Of a DNA stretch of 64,000 nt, positions 35,058 to 43,341 are shown piece by piece. The stretch comes from Palsa-459 sp963841965 (GTDB lineage: Bacteria; Actinomycetota; Acidimicrobiia; Acidimicrobiales; RAAP-2): assembly GCA_963841965.1 (NCBI GenBank), contig CAWJES010000014.1:1-64000 (forward strand), in the 5' to 3' direction. The notes below the pieces were generated by a model. The model made no database searches and was not told the origin of the DNA. It was given only the letters and a program-made list of their open reading frames with translations. The translations under genes were made by a program, and so were the position numbers. Positions within the stretch are counted from its first letter, which is position 1; the number at the start of each line of letters is the position of its first letter.

Positions 35058-35705
35058 ATGACGACGGTTTCAACAGTTGGCACCGAGAGTGTCGACGGGC
35101 GGAAGGCGAGAAGGGATCGCAACCGTGAGGCAGTGCTCGATGCCGTCATCGAGCTGTTCAGCGACGGGAACCTTCGTCCGACGCCCGATGAGGTGGCCAG
35201 AAGGTCCGGCGTCTCTCTGCGCAGCGTCTACAGGTACGTGGAGGACAGCACCGACCTCATCCGCGCTGCGATCGATCGCCACGTCGAACGCGTGGCACCG
35301 CTGTTCGCGGTCAGCGCGCTCGGAGAGGGTGCGCTCGACATGAGGATCGACCGGTTCCTCGCCTCGCGGCTGACTGCCTACGAGACCGTCGGGCCGACTG
35401 CAAGGGCCTCGCGCATGGCAGCAACGAGGAGCCCCCTGATCGCCGCACAGCTCGACCGGGCGAGGGTGCAGCTGCGTCGCCAGTTCGAAGCGCACTTCGC
35501 GAAGGAGGTGGCGAGCCTCGCTCCGACTGCGCGACCGGGGGTCGTGGCGGCAGGCGATGCGCTCACCCAAATGGACAACATCGACTTCTTCCGCCACATT
35601 CGGGGATTCTCCCGCGATGAGACGATGTCGCTCCTGGCCCCTGCGCTCGCCGCGCTCCTGAGTTCCGGCGATAGCGCCAGAGCTCGTCGAAGCACCAGCG
35701 CATGA
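35058..35705 (+). CDS. TetR-family transcriptional regulator
   Basis: 215 residues from ATG 35058 with GAGAGG upstream. The N-terminal helix-turn-helix spans about residues 20-62: NREAVLDAVIELFSDGN, TPDEVARRSGVSLRSVYRYV. The C-terminal ligand domain is all-helical with no recognisable pocket signature. It lies between the divergent SDR/DinB pair (about 100 bases) and the arylsulfatase gene downstream in the same direction (85 bases), and could control either. Effector unknown. Confidence 0.9.
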   Translation: MTTVSTVGTESVDGRKARRDRNREAVLDAVIELFSDGNLRPTPDEVARRSGVSLRSVYRYVEDSTDLIRAAIDRHVERVAPLFAVSALGEGALDMRIDRFLASRLTAYETVGPTARASRMAATRSPLIAAQLDRARVQLRRQFEAHFAKEVASLAPTARPGVVAAGDALTQMDNIDFFRHIRGFSRDETMSLLAPALAALLSSGDSARARRSTSA

Positions 35706-35790
35706 CATTCGCTGCACGAGATCCACGAGTCTCCAGCGCGACACGCCGTCCGGGAGCCAGACCCACCATGCTGAAGCAAGGAGCGCACCA

Positions 35791-38052
35791 ATGAAGCAGT
35801 ACGGAGGGTTCGACGGCATCGTCGGCAAGACCATCGAGGAGTCGACGCCATCGTGGACCGCGCCCCCCCATCCGGAGCCCGGGGCCCCGAACGTCGTCGT
35901 GATCCTCATTGACGACCTCGGATTCAGCCACTTCGGCTGCTACGGGTCCTCCATCGAGACCCCGAACATCGACCGCCTCGCCTCCGGCGGCCTGCGGTAC
36001 ACGAACTTCCACGTCACACCCCTGTGCTCGCCGACGAGGGCCTCGCTGCTCACGGGGAGGAACCACCACGAAGTCGGGATGCGAGGGCTCGCGAACTTCA
36101 ACACGGGCTTCACGAACATGCGTGGCGAGGTGTCCAACCATGCCGCGACGATCGGCGAGGTGCTGCGCGACGAGGGGTATGCCACGTTCGCGGTCGGCAA
36201 GTGGCATCTCTGCCAGATGGAGAACGCCTCCGCCGCCGGGCCCTACGACCAGTGGCCGCTGCAGCGCGGATTCGACCGCTTCTACGGCTTCCTCGACGGG
36301 GAGACCGACCAGTTCCACCCCGAGCTCGTCTACGACAACCACTCGATCGACCCCCCGGGGCGGCCCGAGGACGGCTACCACCTGAGTGAGGACCTCGTGG
36401 ACCACGCGATCGGCTTCGTCCATGACACGAAGTCCATCCGACCCGACCGCCCCTTCTTCGTCTACGTCGCGTTCGGCGCGACGCACGCCCCGCACCAGGC
36501 CCCCGCCGCATACATCGAGAAGTACCGCGGGCGGTTCGATGAGGGGTGGGACGTCGCGCGCGAGGAGTGGTTCGCCCGCCAGCTCGAGATGGGCCTGCTC
36601 CCCGCAGGCACGCACCTCGCGCCGCGCAATCCGGGAGTCGAGCCGTGGGACACGCTGCCCGCGACACACCGTCGGCTGGCGGCGAGGCTCCAGGAGGCCT
36701 TCGCGGGCTTCCTCGACCACACCGATCAGCAGATAGGTCGTCTCGTGGACGCGCTCGACCGACTGGGCGAGCTCGACAACACCCTCGTGCTCCTCATGAG
36801 CGACAACGGGGCGAGCCAGGAGGGCGGGCCATTCGGGGTCATGCACGAGATGAAGTTCTTCAACTTCATCGTCGAGACCCCTGACGAGGCGATCGAGCGG
36901 ATCGACGACATCGGGGGGCCCCACAGCCACACCAACTACCCGTGGGGCTGGGCGCAGGCAGGCAACACGCCGTTCAAGTGGTACAAGCAGAACACCCACG
37001 AGGGTGGCGTCCACGTGCCGATGATCGCGCACTGGCCCCGAGGCGTCCCCGAACCCGATCGCGGCGGTCTTCGTGACCAGTTCCACCACGTCATCGATGT
37101 CGCGCCAACCATCTATGAGGTGCTCGGCGTGACGCCACCCGCCGTGTTCCGGGGCTACGAGCAGATGCCCGTCACGGGGACCTCGATGCTGTACACGTTC
37201 TCCGATCCCGATGCGCCGACGGAGCACGACGTCCAGTACTTCGAGATGTTCGGCCATCGTGCGATCTACGCCGACGGCTGGAAGGCGGTGACGAGGCACA
37301 CCAAGGGCACTGCGTTCGACGACGACGACTGGGAGCTGTACCGCGTCGCTGCCGACCGCTCCGAGTGCATCAATCTCGCGACATCGGAGCCCGACAAGCT
37401 GTCAGAGATGGTCGCACTCTGGTGGCGCGAGGCGGAGGCGCACAACGTGCTTCCGCTGGACGACCGAACGATCGAGCTGTTCGGCGCCAGGTTCCGCGAC
37501 GGTTCCCCGCATCGCGCCGATCGCCACTACACCTACTTCCCCCCTGTCAGCCCCCTCCCCTCGCAGGTCGGTGCTGCCATCGGCGGACGAAGCTGGGACC
37601 TCCAGGCTGCGATCCACCGTCCTCTGGGCGCTGGCGGGGTCCTGTATGCCACTGGGACCGAGAACTCGGGCCTGTCGCTCTTCGTCCAGGACGACCACCT
37701 GGTGTTCGACTACAACTGCTTCGGCGACCACCAGATCGTCCGGTCCGAGGTCCCCGTGCCGATCGGTGCCACCGTCGTCGGCATTCGGTTCCGACGGAAC
37801 GGGAGATCCGGAACCGCAACACTGCTCGTGGATGGCGCTGCGTGCGGGACCGTGGATGTGCCCCTCGTACTCGGGATCCTCTCGAGCATCGGCCCATCGA
37901 TCGGACTGGATCACGGCTCAGCCGTCAGCGATGCCTACCAGGCCCCGTTCGCCTTCGAGGGCACGCTCGAACGGCTCGACATCCAACTGCTGTCGCAAGC
38001 CGGTTCCGACGTCGACGCCGCCCACGAGCGGTCGAGCATGTCGAGGCAGTAG
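35791..38052 (+). CDS. Arylsulfatase, type I formylglycine-dependent
   Basis: 753 residues. Metal ligands D41-D42 in ILIDDLG, then the sulfatase signature C-S-P-T-R (C79 in TPLCSPTRASLLTGR), where Cys becomes formylglycine, and GKWHL. A C-terminal beta domain (about 590-735) completes the long actinobacterial/Pseudomonas AtsA form. It hydrolyses sulfate esters. There is no signal peptide, so it is probably cytoplasmic. No formylglycine-generating enzyme or sulfate transporter is in the window. AAGGAG precedes the ATG. It follows a TetR gene that may regulate it. Confidence 0.93.
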   Translation: MKQYGGFDGIVGKTIEESTPSWTAPPHPEPGAPNVVVILIDDLGFSHFGCYGSSIETPNIDRLASGGLRYTNFHVTPLCSPTRASLLTGRNHHEVGMRGLANFNTGFTNMRGEVSNHAATIGEVLRDEGYATFAVGKWHLCQMENASAAGPYDQWPLQRGFDRFYGFLDGETDQFHPELVYDNHSIDPPGRPEDGYHLSEDLVDHAIGFVHDTKSIRPDRPFFVYVAFGATHAPHQAPAAYIEKYRGRFDEGWDVAREEWFARQLEMGLLPAGTHLAPRNPGVEPWDTLPATHRRLAARLQEAFAGFLDHTDQQIGRLVDALDRLGELDNTLVLLMSDNGASQEGGPFGVMHEMKFFNFIVETPDEAIERIDDIGGPHSHTNYPWGWAQAGNTPFKWYKQNTHEGGVHVPMIAHWPRGVPEPDRGGLRDQFHHVIDVAPTIYEVLGVTPPAVFRGYEQMPVTGTSMLYTFSDPDAPTEHDVQYFEMFGHRAIYADGWKAVTRHTKGTAFDDDDWELYRVAADRSECINLATSEPDKLSEMVALWWREAEAHNVLPLDDRTIELFGARFRDGSPHRADRHYTYFPPVSPLPSQVGAAIGGRSWDLQAAIHRPLGAGGVLYATGTENSGLSLFVQDDHLVFDYNCFGDHQIVRSEVPVPIGATVVGIRFRRNGRSGTATLLVDGAACGTVDVPLVLGILSSIGPSIGLDHGSAVSDAYQAPFAFEGTLERLDIQLLSQAGSDVDAAHERSSMSRQ

Positions 38053-38055
38053 CCG

Positions 38056-38886
38056 CTACGCGGCGCTGACCTCGCGCACGTCGAGGTCGTTCGCGACGAC
38101 GACCTCCCCGTCGAACACCGCCGATGCCTCGTCGGCCCACTCCTGCTCCGTCCCGGGCCACGGCGCCGGGATGAGATGGGTCAGCACCAGCGTCCGGACG
38201 CCGGCTCGCTGCGCCGTGGCGGCGGCGTCCTCGACTGAGGAGTGGTAGTCCAAGATGTCGCGGAATCTCGCCGCAGGCACGGCCTCGACCAGCGAGCGCC
38301 GAAGCACCGTCTGCACGTAGACATCCGCTCCGTCGCACAGCCGGTCGAGTCCCGCGCACGGCACAGAATCGCCACCGATGACGATCGCGGCACCGTCAGC
38401 CTCGATCCGATAGGCGACAGTCGGATGCACCGGGGCATGGTCGGTTGAGGCTGCGATGATCCTCAGCGATCCGTCGTCCTCCACGACACCGTCGGCGACC
38501 TCGAGGACATCGCACGTCGGGTCCCAGTTGAGGTCTGCGTGATGGGCGCGCCGATAGCCGATGTCGTCGGAGAGCATTTCGATCGTCCTTGCCGCGAATC
38601 CGGCCGTACCCACCGGCCCGACCACCGGGAGCGGGCTCGGTCCTGGCGACATCACCCAGCGCATCGTCACGAGGTCGTTGAAGTCTGTGACGTGGTCGCT
38701 GTGCAGGTGCGTCAGCAGGACGCGGGTGATCGAGAAGGGGCCAGATCCGACTGCCGCTGCGCGGAGCAGCACCCCGCGACCGCAGTCGAAGAGCATCTCG
38801 CGCCCTGAGGCCCGGACCAGCGTCGACGGTCCCGCCCTCGACGGATCAGGGATCGGCCCACCGGTTCCGAGCGTGCACAGCTGCAT
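38056..38886 (-). CDS. Metallo-beta-lactamase-fold hydrolase (RNase Z-like)
   Basis: 276 residues. Starts directly with LCTLGTGGP and GPSTLV, then the zinc motif H-x-H-x-D-H as THLHSDH near 59-65, a later STDHAP, GGDS and LVLTHLIP histidine. The pattern is the ElaC/AtsA-type hydrolase group. Substrates in that group range from tRNA to lactones and sulfates; the arylsulfatase 3 bases away on the other strand is a hint at most. It is probably not the housekeeping RNase Z because the exosite arm seems short. Confidence 0.85.
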   Translation of the reverse strand: MQLCTLGTGGPIPDPSRAGPSTLVRASGREMLFDCGRGVLLRAAAVGSGPFSITRVLLTHLHSDHVTDFNDLVTMRWVMSPGPSPLPVVGPVGTAGFAARTIEMLSDDIGYRRAHHADLNWDPTCDVLEVADGVVEDDGSLRIIAASTDHAPVHPTVAYRIEADGAAIVIGGDSVPCAGLDRLCDGADVYVQTVLRRSLVEAVPAARFRDILDYHSSVEDAAATAQRAGVRTLVLTHLIPAPWPGTEQEWADEASAVFDGEVVVANDLDVREVSAA

Positions 38887-38961
38887 GGTGGTCTCCGGTC
38901 GTCGGGCGGCCGATGCGACGCTACAGCGGATTCAGCATCGCCATGCAGTGCCCCGGGAGCT

Positions 38962-39372
38962 TCACCATGGCCCGACGCCTCCGACTCGCGTCGGCGTGAT
39001 CGTGACGACGTGGCCCGCCGGAGGGTCGTCCATCGGCGGGAAGACAGCCCCTGGCGAGATGTACACCTGCGCGAGGTCCGAGAGCAACGCCGGGGCACCG
39101 CCCTCGGTGACGACAGCAGTGCCGTGCACGACGAGATACCCGTCCAACGCCGGCCCTTCCTTCGTGCCCGATTCGACCGAGAGGACCACGCGGCTGTCTC
39201 GCAGGAGGTTCTCGATCTTGCGGCCGCGCCCGAGGTGCGCGAACACGATGTCGCCTCCGCGCAGGCCGACCCAGACGACGCTCACCTGGGGTGAGCCATC
39301 GTCGTTCAGCGTGACGACGTGCGCCACGTGCGGCCCTTCGAGCACCGACCTCGCCGCGTCGTTGAGGATCAT
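38962..39372 (-). CDS. PPOX-class F420/FMN-dependent oxidoreductase
   Basis: 136 residues from ATG 39372, with GGAGGT seven bases upstream; a much longer open frame upstream is not protein-like. The split-barrel domain shows HVVTLNDDGSPQVSVVWVGL, FAHLGRGRKIENLLRDSRVVLSV and the C-terminal ITPTRVGGVGPW typical of actinobacterial F420H2-dependent PPOX enzymes. The protein would bind F420 or flavin and reduce an unknown substrate. It is monocistronic, with the MBL gene 75 bases downstream. Confidence 0.88.
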   Translation of the reverse strand: MILNDAARSVLEGPHVAHVVTLNDDGSPQVSVVWVGLRGGDIVFAHLGRGRKIENLLRDSRVVLSVESGTKEGPALDGYLVVHGTAVVTEGGAPALLSDLAQVYISPGAVFPPMDDPPAGHVVTITPTRVGGVGPW

Positions 39373-39575
39373 CGCGCACCTCCATCGGCTGACTCGCCCG
39401 CTCCGGGAGCCTCCGCAACGGTACCTCTGGAAGGGAAGCCCAATCAGAGGCGCAACAGCCGGCGGACGTTTGCATTCGCCGCGAGGAGCGAGTACCCGAG
39501 ACTGATCCAGGGTGCCCGTCGGCGGGTGCATTCGGCCACTTGACCTCAGGGAAAGCGTGTACCAGATTGCGTGGC

Positions 39576-40748
39576 ATGGCCGACGATCGGGACTATGAGC
39601 CCGGGACCTGGGTGATCCATGCGGACGACGCGAGCCGCAGCGGGGATGTCGCACCGCCGATCCACCAGGCCACGACGTTCGCAGCCGACTCTGACGAGGC
39701 GTTCCTCGACGCAGCGACCCGCTCGTTCGCGGATGATTTCTATGTCCGCTACGGCAACCCGAACCACACCCAGGTCGCCGACGTCGTGGCGCGACTCGAA
39801 GGTGCTGAGCGGGCCATTGTCACGGCCGCGGGAATGGGGGCGGTCACGACGTTGGCGCTCGGACTCCTTCGGGCAGGTGACCACGTGCTCGTGCAGAAGA
39901 CGACGTACCCGGGAACTGCGAACCTCGTGGAAAGCCTCCTCGCTCGGTTCGGTGTCTCATGGACCGCCGTGGATCAGACCGATGCGGCCGCCTTCGCGCG
40001 GGCAATGCGGCCCGAGACCCGACTCATCCTCGTCGAGACCCCGAGCAACCCGCTCTTGGACTTGACCGACATCGCCGCGGTGTCAGCGATCGCCCACGCG
40101 GGAGGGGCGCTTGTCGCCGTGGACAACACGATCGCGACGCCGATCAACCAACGGCCCCTCGAGCACGGTGCGGACCTCGTTTGGCACAGCGCGACGAAGT
40201 ACCTCGGCGGGCACTCCGATGTCTCCGCCGGGGTCGTCGCCGGGAGCGAGGACCTCATCGAGCAGATCTGGAGGACCCACCTCGTCGTGGGCTCGGTCCT
40301 CAACCCCTTCGACGCATGGCTCCTTCTGCGAGGCCTGCGGACCCTCGACCTGCGCATGCAGCGCCACAACGCGAACGGGCTCGCCCTGGCCGAGGCGCTC
40401 GTCGAGCATCCGGACGTGACACGGGTGTTCTACCCCGGACTCGAGAGCCACGCGCAGCATGGTCTCGCGAACGTCCAGATGGACGGGGCGAGCGGGCTGC
40501 TCTCCTTCGAGGTCGCCGGCGGCGCGGCCGACGCGGATCGTGTGCTCGGACGGCTCGCGCTCGCCAAGCGCGCAGCGAGCCTCGGATCAGTGCACACGAT
40601 CGCGTCACGTCCGGCCGCGATGTGGAGCAACGCGAGCTACGACGAGCTCACGGCCGCGAGGATCTCGCCGCAGATGATCCGGGTCTCCACCGGGATCGAA
40701 GCTGCCAGCGACCTCGTGGCCGATTTCCTGTCAGCCCTCGAGCCCTGA
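39576..40748 (+). CDS. Trans-sulfuration PLP enzyme (cystathionine gamma-synthase/lyase family)
   Basis: 390 residues. PLP lysine K208 in HSATKYLGGHSDVSAG, phosphate-binding YVRYGNPNHTQ, AAGMGAV and the Asp of AVDNT. This fold covers cystathionine gamma-synthase, beta/gamma-lyases, O-acetylhomoserine sulfhydrylase and methionine gamma-lyase; motifs alone do not separate them here. ATG 39576 is preferred; the short upstream extension to 39540 lacks support. No other methionine or cysteine genes adjoin, so a lyase role in sulfur amino-acid use is as likely as biosynthesis. Confidence 0.9.
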   Translation: MADDRDYEPGTWVIHADDASRSGDVAPPIHQATTFAADSDEAFLDAATRSFADDFYVRYGNPNHTQVADVVARLEGAERAIVTAAGMGAVTTLALGLLRAGDHVLVQKTTYPGTANLVESLLARFGVSWTAVDQTDAAAFARAMRPETRLILVETPSNPLLDLTDIAAVSAIAHAGGALVAVDNTIATPINQRPLEHGADLVWHSATKYLGGHSDVSAGVVAGSEDLIEQIWRTHLVVGSVLNPFDAWLLLRGLRTLDLRMQRHNANGLALAEALVEHPDVTRVFYPGLESHAQHGLANVQMDGASGLLSFEVAGGAADADRVLGRLALAKRAASLGSVHTIASRPAAMWSNASYDELTAARISPQMIRVSTGIEAASDLVADFLSALEP

Positions 40749-40760
40749 GGGCCAGTTGCG

Positions 40761-41372
40761 TCACCTGCCGCTCGGACCGCTCACCCGCTCGAGGGCTTGG
40801 GGACGGTTCGCGAGGATGAGCACGAGGTCGCTCGCTGGTCCCCGAAGCTCGGGGCCCTTCCCCGATGCCCAGACGGCATCAGTCGCCACAAGGCGGCACC
40901 CTCGGGCCAGGGTCGTGTGGAATGCGGATCGTGCGAACCGACGGTACGCATCGAGCACGGGAATGAGCGAGTCCGGATCGAGCGACGCCGTGGGGGCGTC
41001 GAAGGCGAGCATGTCGGCACCATGGACGACCAGCTCACCGAGGACGACGGCACGCGGCATCACAGGTATGTGAAATCGGCCGCTCGCGGCGGCGCGAAGC
41101 CGTGCGGTGAGCCGCGGCACCGGCAGCTCGCCGAGCCTCGTCGCGAGCTTCAACAGCGCCGGGTCGGGGCGAATGCCGTTGTGCAGCATGTCGCCCGCGA
41201 CCGACAGCGTCGAAGCCTCGGCGAGATAGACCAGGTGCCCGAGAACGTCGCGAACTCGCCACCCCGCACACCACGAGGGCTCGTCCCACGCGTCCGGGTG
41301 CATCGCATCGAGGCGATCCGCCAACGCGCGCCGCTGCGAGGCGACCAGGTCCCAGTACTCGTACCCACCCAT
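40761..41372 (-). CDS. Maleylpyruvate isomerase/DinB-type, mycothiol-dependent protein
   Basis: 203 residues. Opens with a helix YWDLVASQRRALADRLDAM, then WCAGWRVRDVLGHLVYLAEA, the signature of the TIGR03083/MDMPI N-terminal domain, with the metal His in GHLVY and later ELVVHGADM. Members use mycothiol as thiol cofactor. ATG 41372 (MGGYEYW) is chosen over an upstream GTG. Substrate unknown. It is convergent with the trans-sulfuration gene, 12 bases away. Confidence 0.85.
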   Translation of the reverse strand: MGGYEYWDLVASQRRALADRLDAMHPDAWDEPSWCAGWRVRDVLGHLVYLAEASTLSVAGDMLHNGIRPDPALLKLATRLGELPVPRLTARLRAAASGRFHIPVMPRAVVLGELVVHGADMLAFDAPTASLDPDSLIPVLDAYRRFARSAFHTTLARGCRLVATDAVWASGKGPELRGPASDLVLILANRPQALERVSGPSGR

Positions 41373-41593
41373 CCGATCATGGTGCCACGATGCGAGTCCG
41401 CGGACCTGAACCACGCGAGGGCGTGCTCACCCGACGGAGGAAGGCGGAAGTTTCGTCAGTTTCCTTGCAGGGGCGCTTCCTTGGAGACGGCGAAGCTGTG
41501 AACTCGCAGCACCGGGCCGTGGCACGTCGCGCGGTGCGGGGCCTGCGACAATGACGCGATGCCCCGCTCGCCCCACGCCCCCTTGAAAACTCG

Positions 41594-42748
41594 ATGAAGG
41601 ACGTGTGCCGGGCCTCAAGAGGCTCGCAGGTCGGCGTGCGCCGCGTCGTCGCTCCCCTCGCGGCGATCATCGTCGGCGCCGCCCTGCTTGCCGCGTGCGG
41701 GTCGTCCGGATCACCCGCCCCGACATCGACGACGACCACGACCACGGTCGCTCCCGTGGCGCTCTGCCCGCTCACCGGCACACCCGCACCAGGCGGGGTC
41801 GTCCCCCAACGCGCCGCAATCGCGATGAAAGTCGACAACTACTCGAACGGGCTCCCGCCTGCGGAAGCGCGTCCGCAGAGCGGACTCGACTACGCCGACG
41901 TCATCTTCGAGGAGCAGGTCGAGGGCTCCATCACACGGTATGCGGCGGTGTTCCAATGTCGCGAGGCCCCCGGACTCGTGGGACCAATCCGGTCGGCGCG
42001 CTGGACGGACATCCAGATGCTCTCCCAGCTCGGACATCCGATCCTCGTCCATGTCGGGGGGATCCAGCCGGTGCTGTCGCTGATCGACAGTTCAGCGCTC
42101 GTTGACCTGGACCTCGGCATGAACGCGAACCTCGAGACGCATCCCGCCGGCCGCTACGCGCCGTACGACACGTACACGACGACCCAGGCGGTGTGGGCAC
42201 AGGAGAAGAAGCTCACGACGCCGCCGCCGCCCATCTTCACCTTCTCGTCTGCGGTGCCCGCAGGCGAGGCGGTCACGCAGGTCCACCTCGACTGGTCGGG
42301 AACCTCGGACATCTACTGGCGGTGGGACCCGACGACGGGCACCTGGCTCCGGTTCTACAACGACGGCAGCGAGTCCTACCCGGACATCGTTCCCGACATA
42401 CTCGCTGACGGCGTCCAGAACCAGGCTCAGAACGTGGTGGTCGAGGAGGTCGACATCACCTACGGTCCGTGGCTCGAGAACTTCGAGGGGGGGCTCGAGG
42501 CCGAATCGCACATCATCAGCAACTCCGGGCCCGCCTACATCTTCCGCAACGGGCGAATGGTCACAGGGACCTGGACCACGGGGCCGGTCGGGTCGCCGAC
42601 CAGGTTCCTCGACGCGGCGGGCAAGGTGATCCCCCTGCAGCCAGGGCGAACCTGGATCGAGATCTATCCAAACGTGAAGACGCCCGTCGTGACCCCTGCA
42701 GCGCCGGCTTCGCCAGCGACCACCACAACATCGGCTGCAGGCACCTGA
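41594..42748 (+). CDS. DUF3048 lipoprotein (YerB-like)
   Basis: 384 residues. A signal peptide ends in lipobox LLAAC with C35 as the lipidation site, followed by a Thr-rich linker. The mature part carries the two DUF3048 domains: KVDNYSNGLPPAEARPQSGLD, VFEEQVEG-type FEEQVEGSITRYAAVFQ, GPIRSARWTD and, in the second half, VVVEEVDITYGPW. The family occurs in Bacillus (YerB) and actinobacteria; it is membrane-anchored outside the cell and no biochemical role is established. Ends in an Ala/Thr-rich tail. No operon partner is evident. Confidence 0.9.
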   Translation: MKDVCRASRGSQVGVRRVVAPLAAIIVGAALLAACGSSGSPAPTSTTTTTTVAPVALCPLTGTPAPGGVVPQRAAIAMKVDNYSNGLPPAEARPQSGLDYADVIFEEQVEGSITRYAAVFQCREAPGLVGPIRSARWTDIQMLSQLGHPILVHVGGIQPVLSLIDSSALVDLDLGMNANLETHPAGRYAPYDTYTTTQAVWAQEKKLTTPPPPIFTFSSAVPAGEAVTQVHLDWSGTSDIYWRWDPTTGTWLRFYNDGSESYPDIVPDILADGVQNQAQNVVVEEVDITYGPWLENFEGGLEAESHIISNSGPAYIFRNGRMVTGTWTTGPVGSPTRFLDAAGKVIPLQPGRTWIEIYPNVKTPVVTPAAPASPATTTTSAAGT

Positions 42749-42825
42749 AGGAAGCAGCCAGACATGCTTGAATACGCTGCCATCCCCATCTAGGACTCCG
42801 CTCAGCACGTCGAAAGGATGTCGCC

Positions 42826-43341
42826 ATGGCCGAGGTGCAGCGAACTCGAGTCGCAGCCGACGTGGATCGCGACGTGGTCGTCTTCGTGATCGGGATGCGC
42901 ATCAACCGGCTGTGGGCGGTGCACAAGTGGATCCCCGTCTTCGTGGCGATGCCTCGGATGATCGCCGAGCTCGCGCGCCAGCCCGAGCTGGGCCTCCTTG
43001 GCCGGCCGAGGTCATTCATCTCGGGCAGGACCCTGCTGATCCACCAGGTGTGGAATTCATTCGAGCAATTGGACAGCTATGCGAGGAGCAGGGACGCTGC
43101 CCACCTCCCGGCATGGAGGGCGTTCAACAGGAAGATCGGCACAGATGGGTCGGTGGGCATCTACCACGAGACCTACCTCGTCGGCCCCGGTCGGGTCGAG
43201 ACGCTCTACGCGAACATGCCGCCGTTCGGACTGGGTGCCGCGCTCGGAACGTCGCCTGCCGTGCGAGGCCGCTCGACGGCACCGCAGCGCCTCGGGCTCG
43301 CAGCAGAAGGCGACGACACCCCGCCGGTCGGCGCCGCCTGA
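42826..43341 (+). CDS. DUF4188 family protein
   Basis: 171 residues. Typical DUF4188 features are VVFVIGMRINRLWAVHKW near residue 18, then PVFVAMPRMIAEL, GRTLLIHQVWNSFEQLDSYA, a ferredoxin-like dimeric alpha-beta fold, HLPAWRAFNRK and GIYHETYLV. The fold is that of small heme-free monooxygenases and aldoxime-dehydratase relatives, but no activity is known. GAAAGG lies 8 bases before ATG. The last 25 residues are disordered. Its stop abuts the stop of the convergent gene with no base between. Confidence 0.82.
   Translation: MAEVQRTRVAADVDRDVVVFVIGMRINRLWAVHKWIPVFVAMPRMIAELARQPELGLLGRPRSFISGRTLLIHQVWNSFEQLDSYARSRDAAHLPAWRAFNRKIGTDGSVGIYHETYLVGPGRVETLYANMPPFGLGAALGTSPAVRGRSTAPQRLGLAAEGDDTPPVGAA

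Noticed and set aside
38056..38886. Housekeeping RNase Z
   Set aside because: The metal motif fits but the tRNA exosite arm is not evident; left as a general MBL hydrolase.
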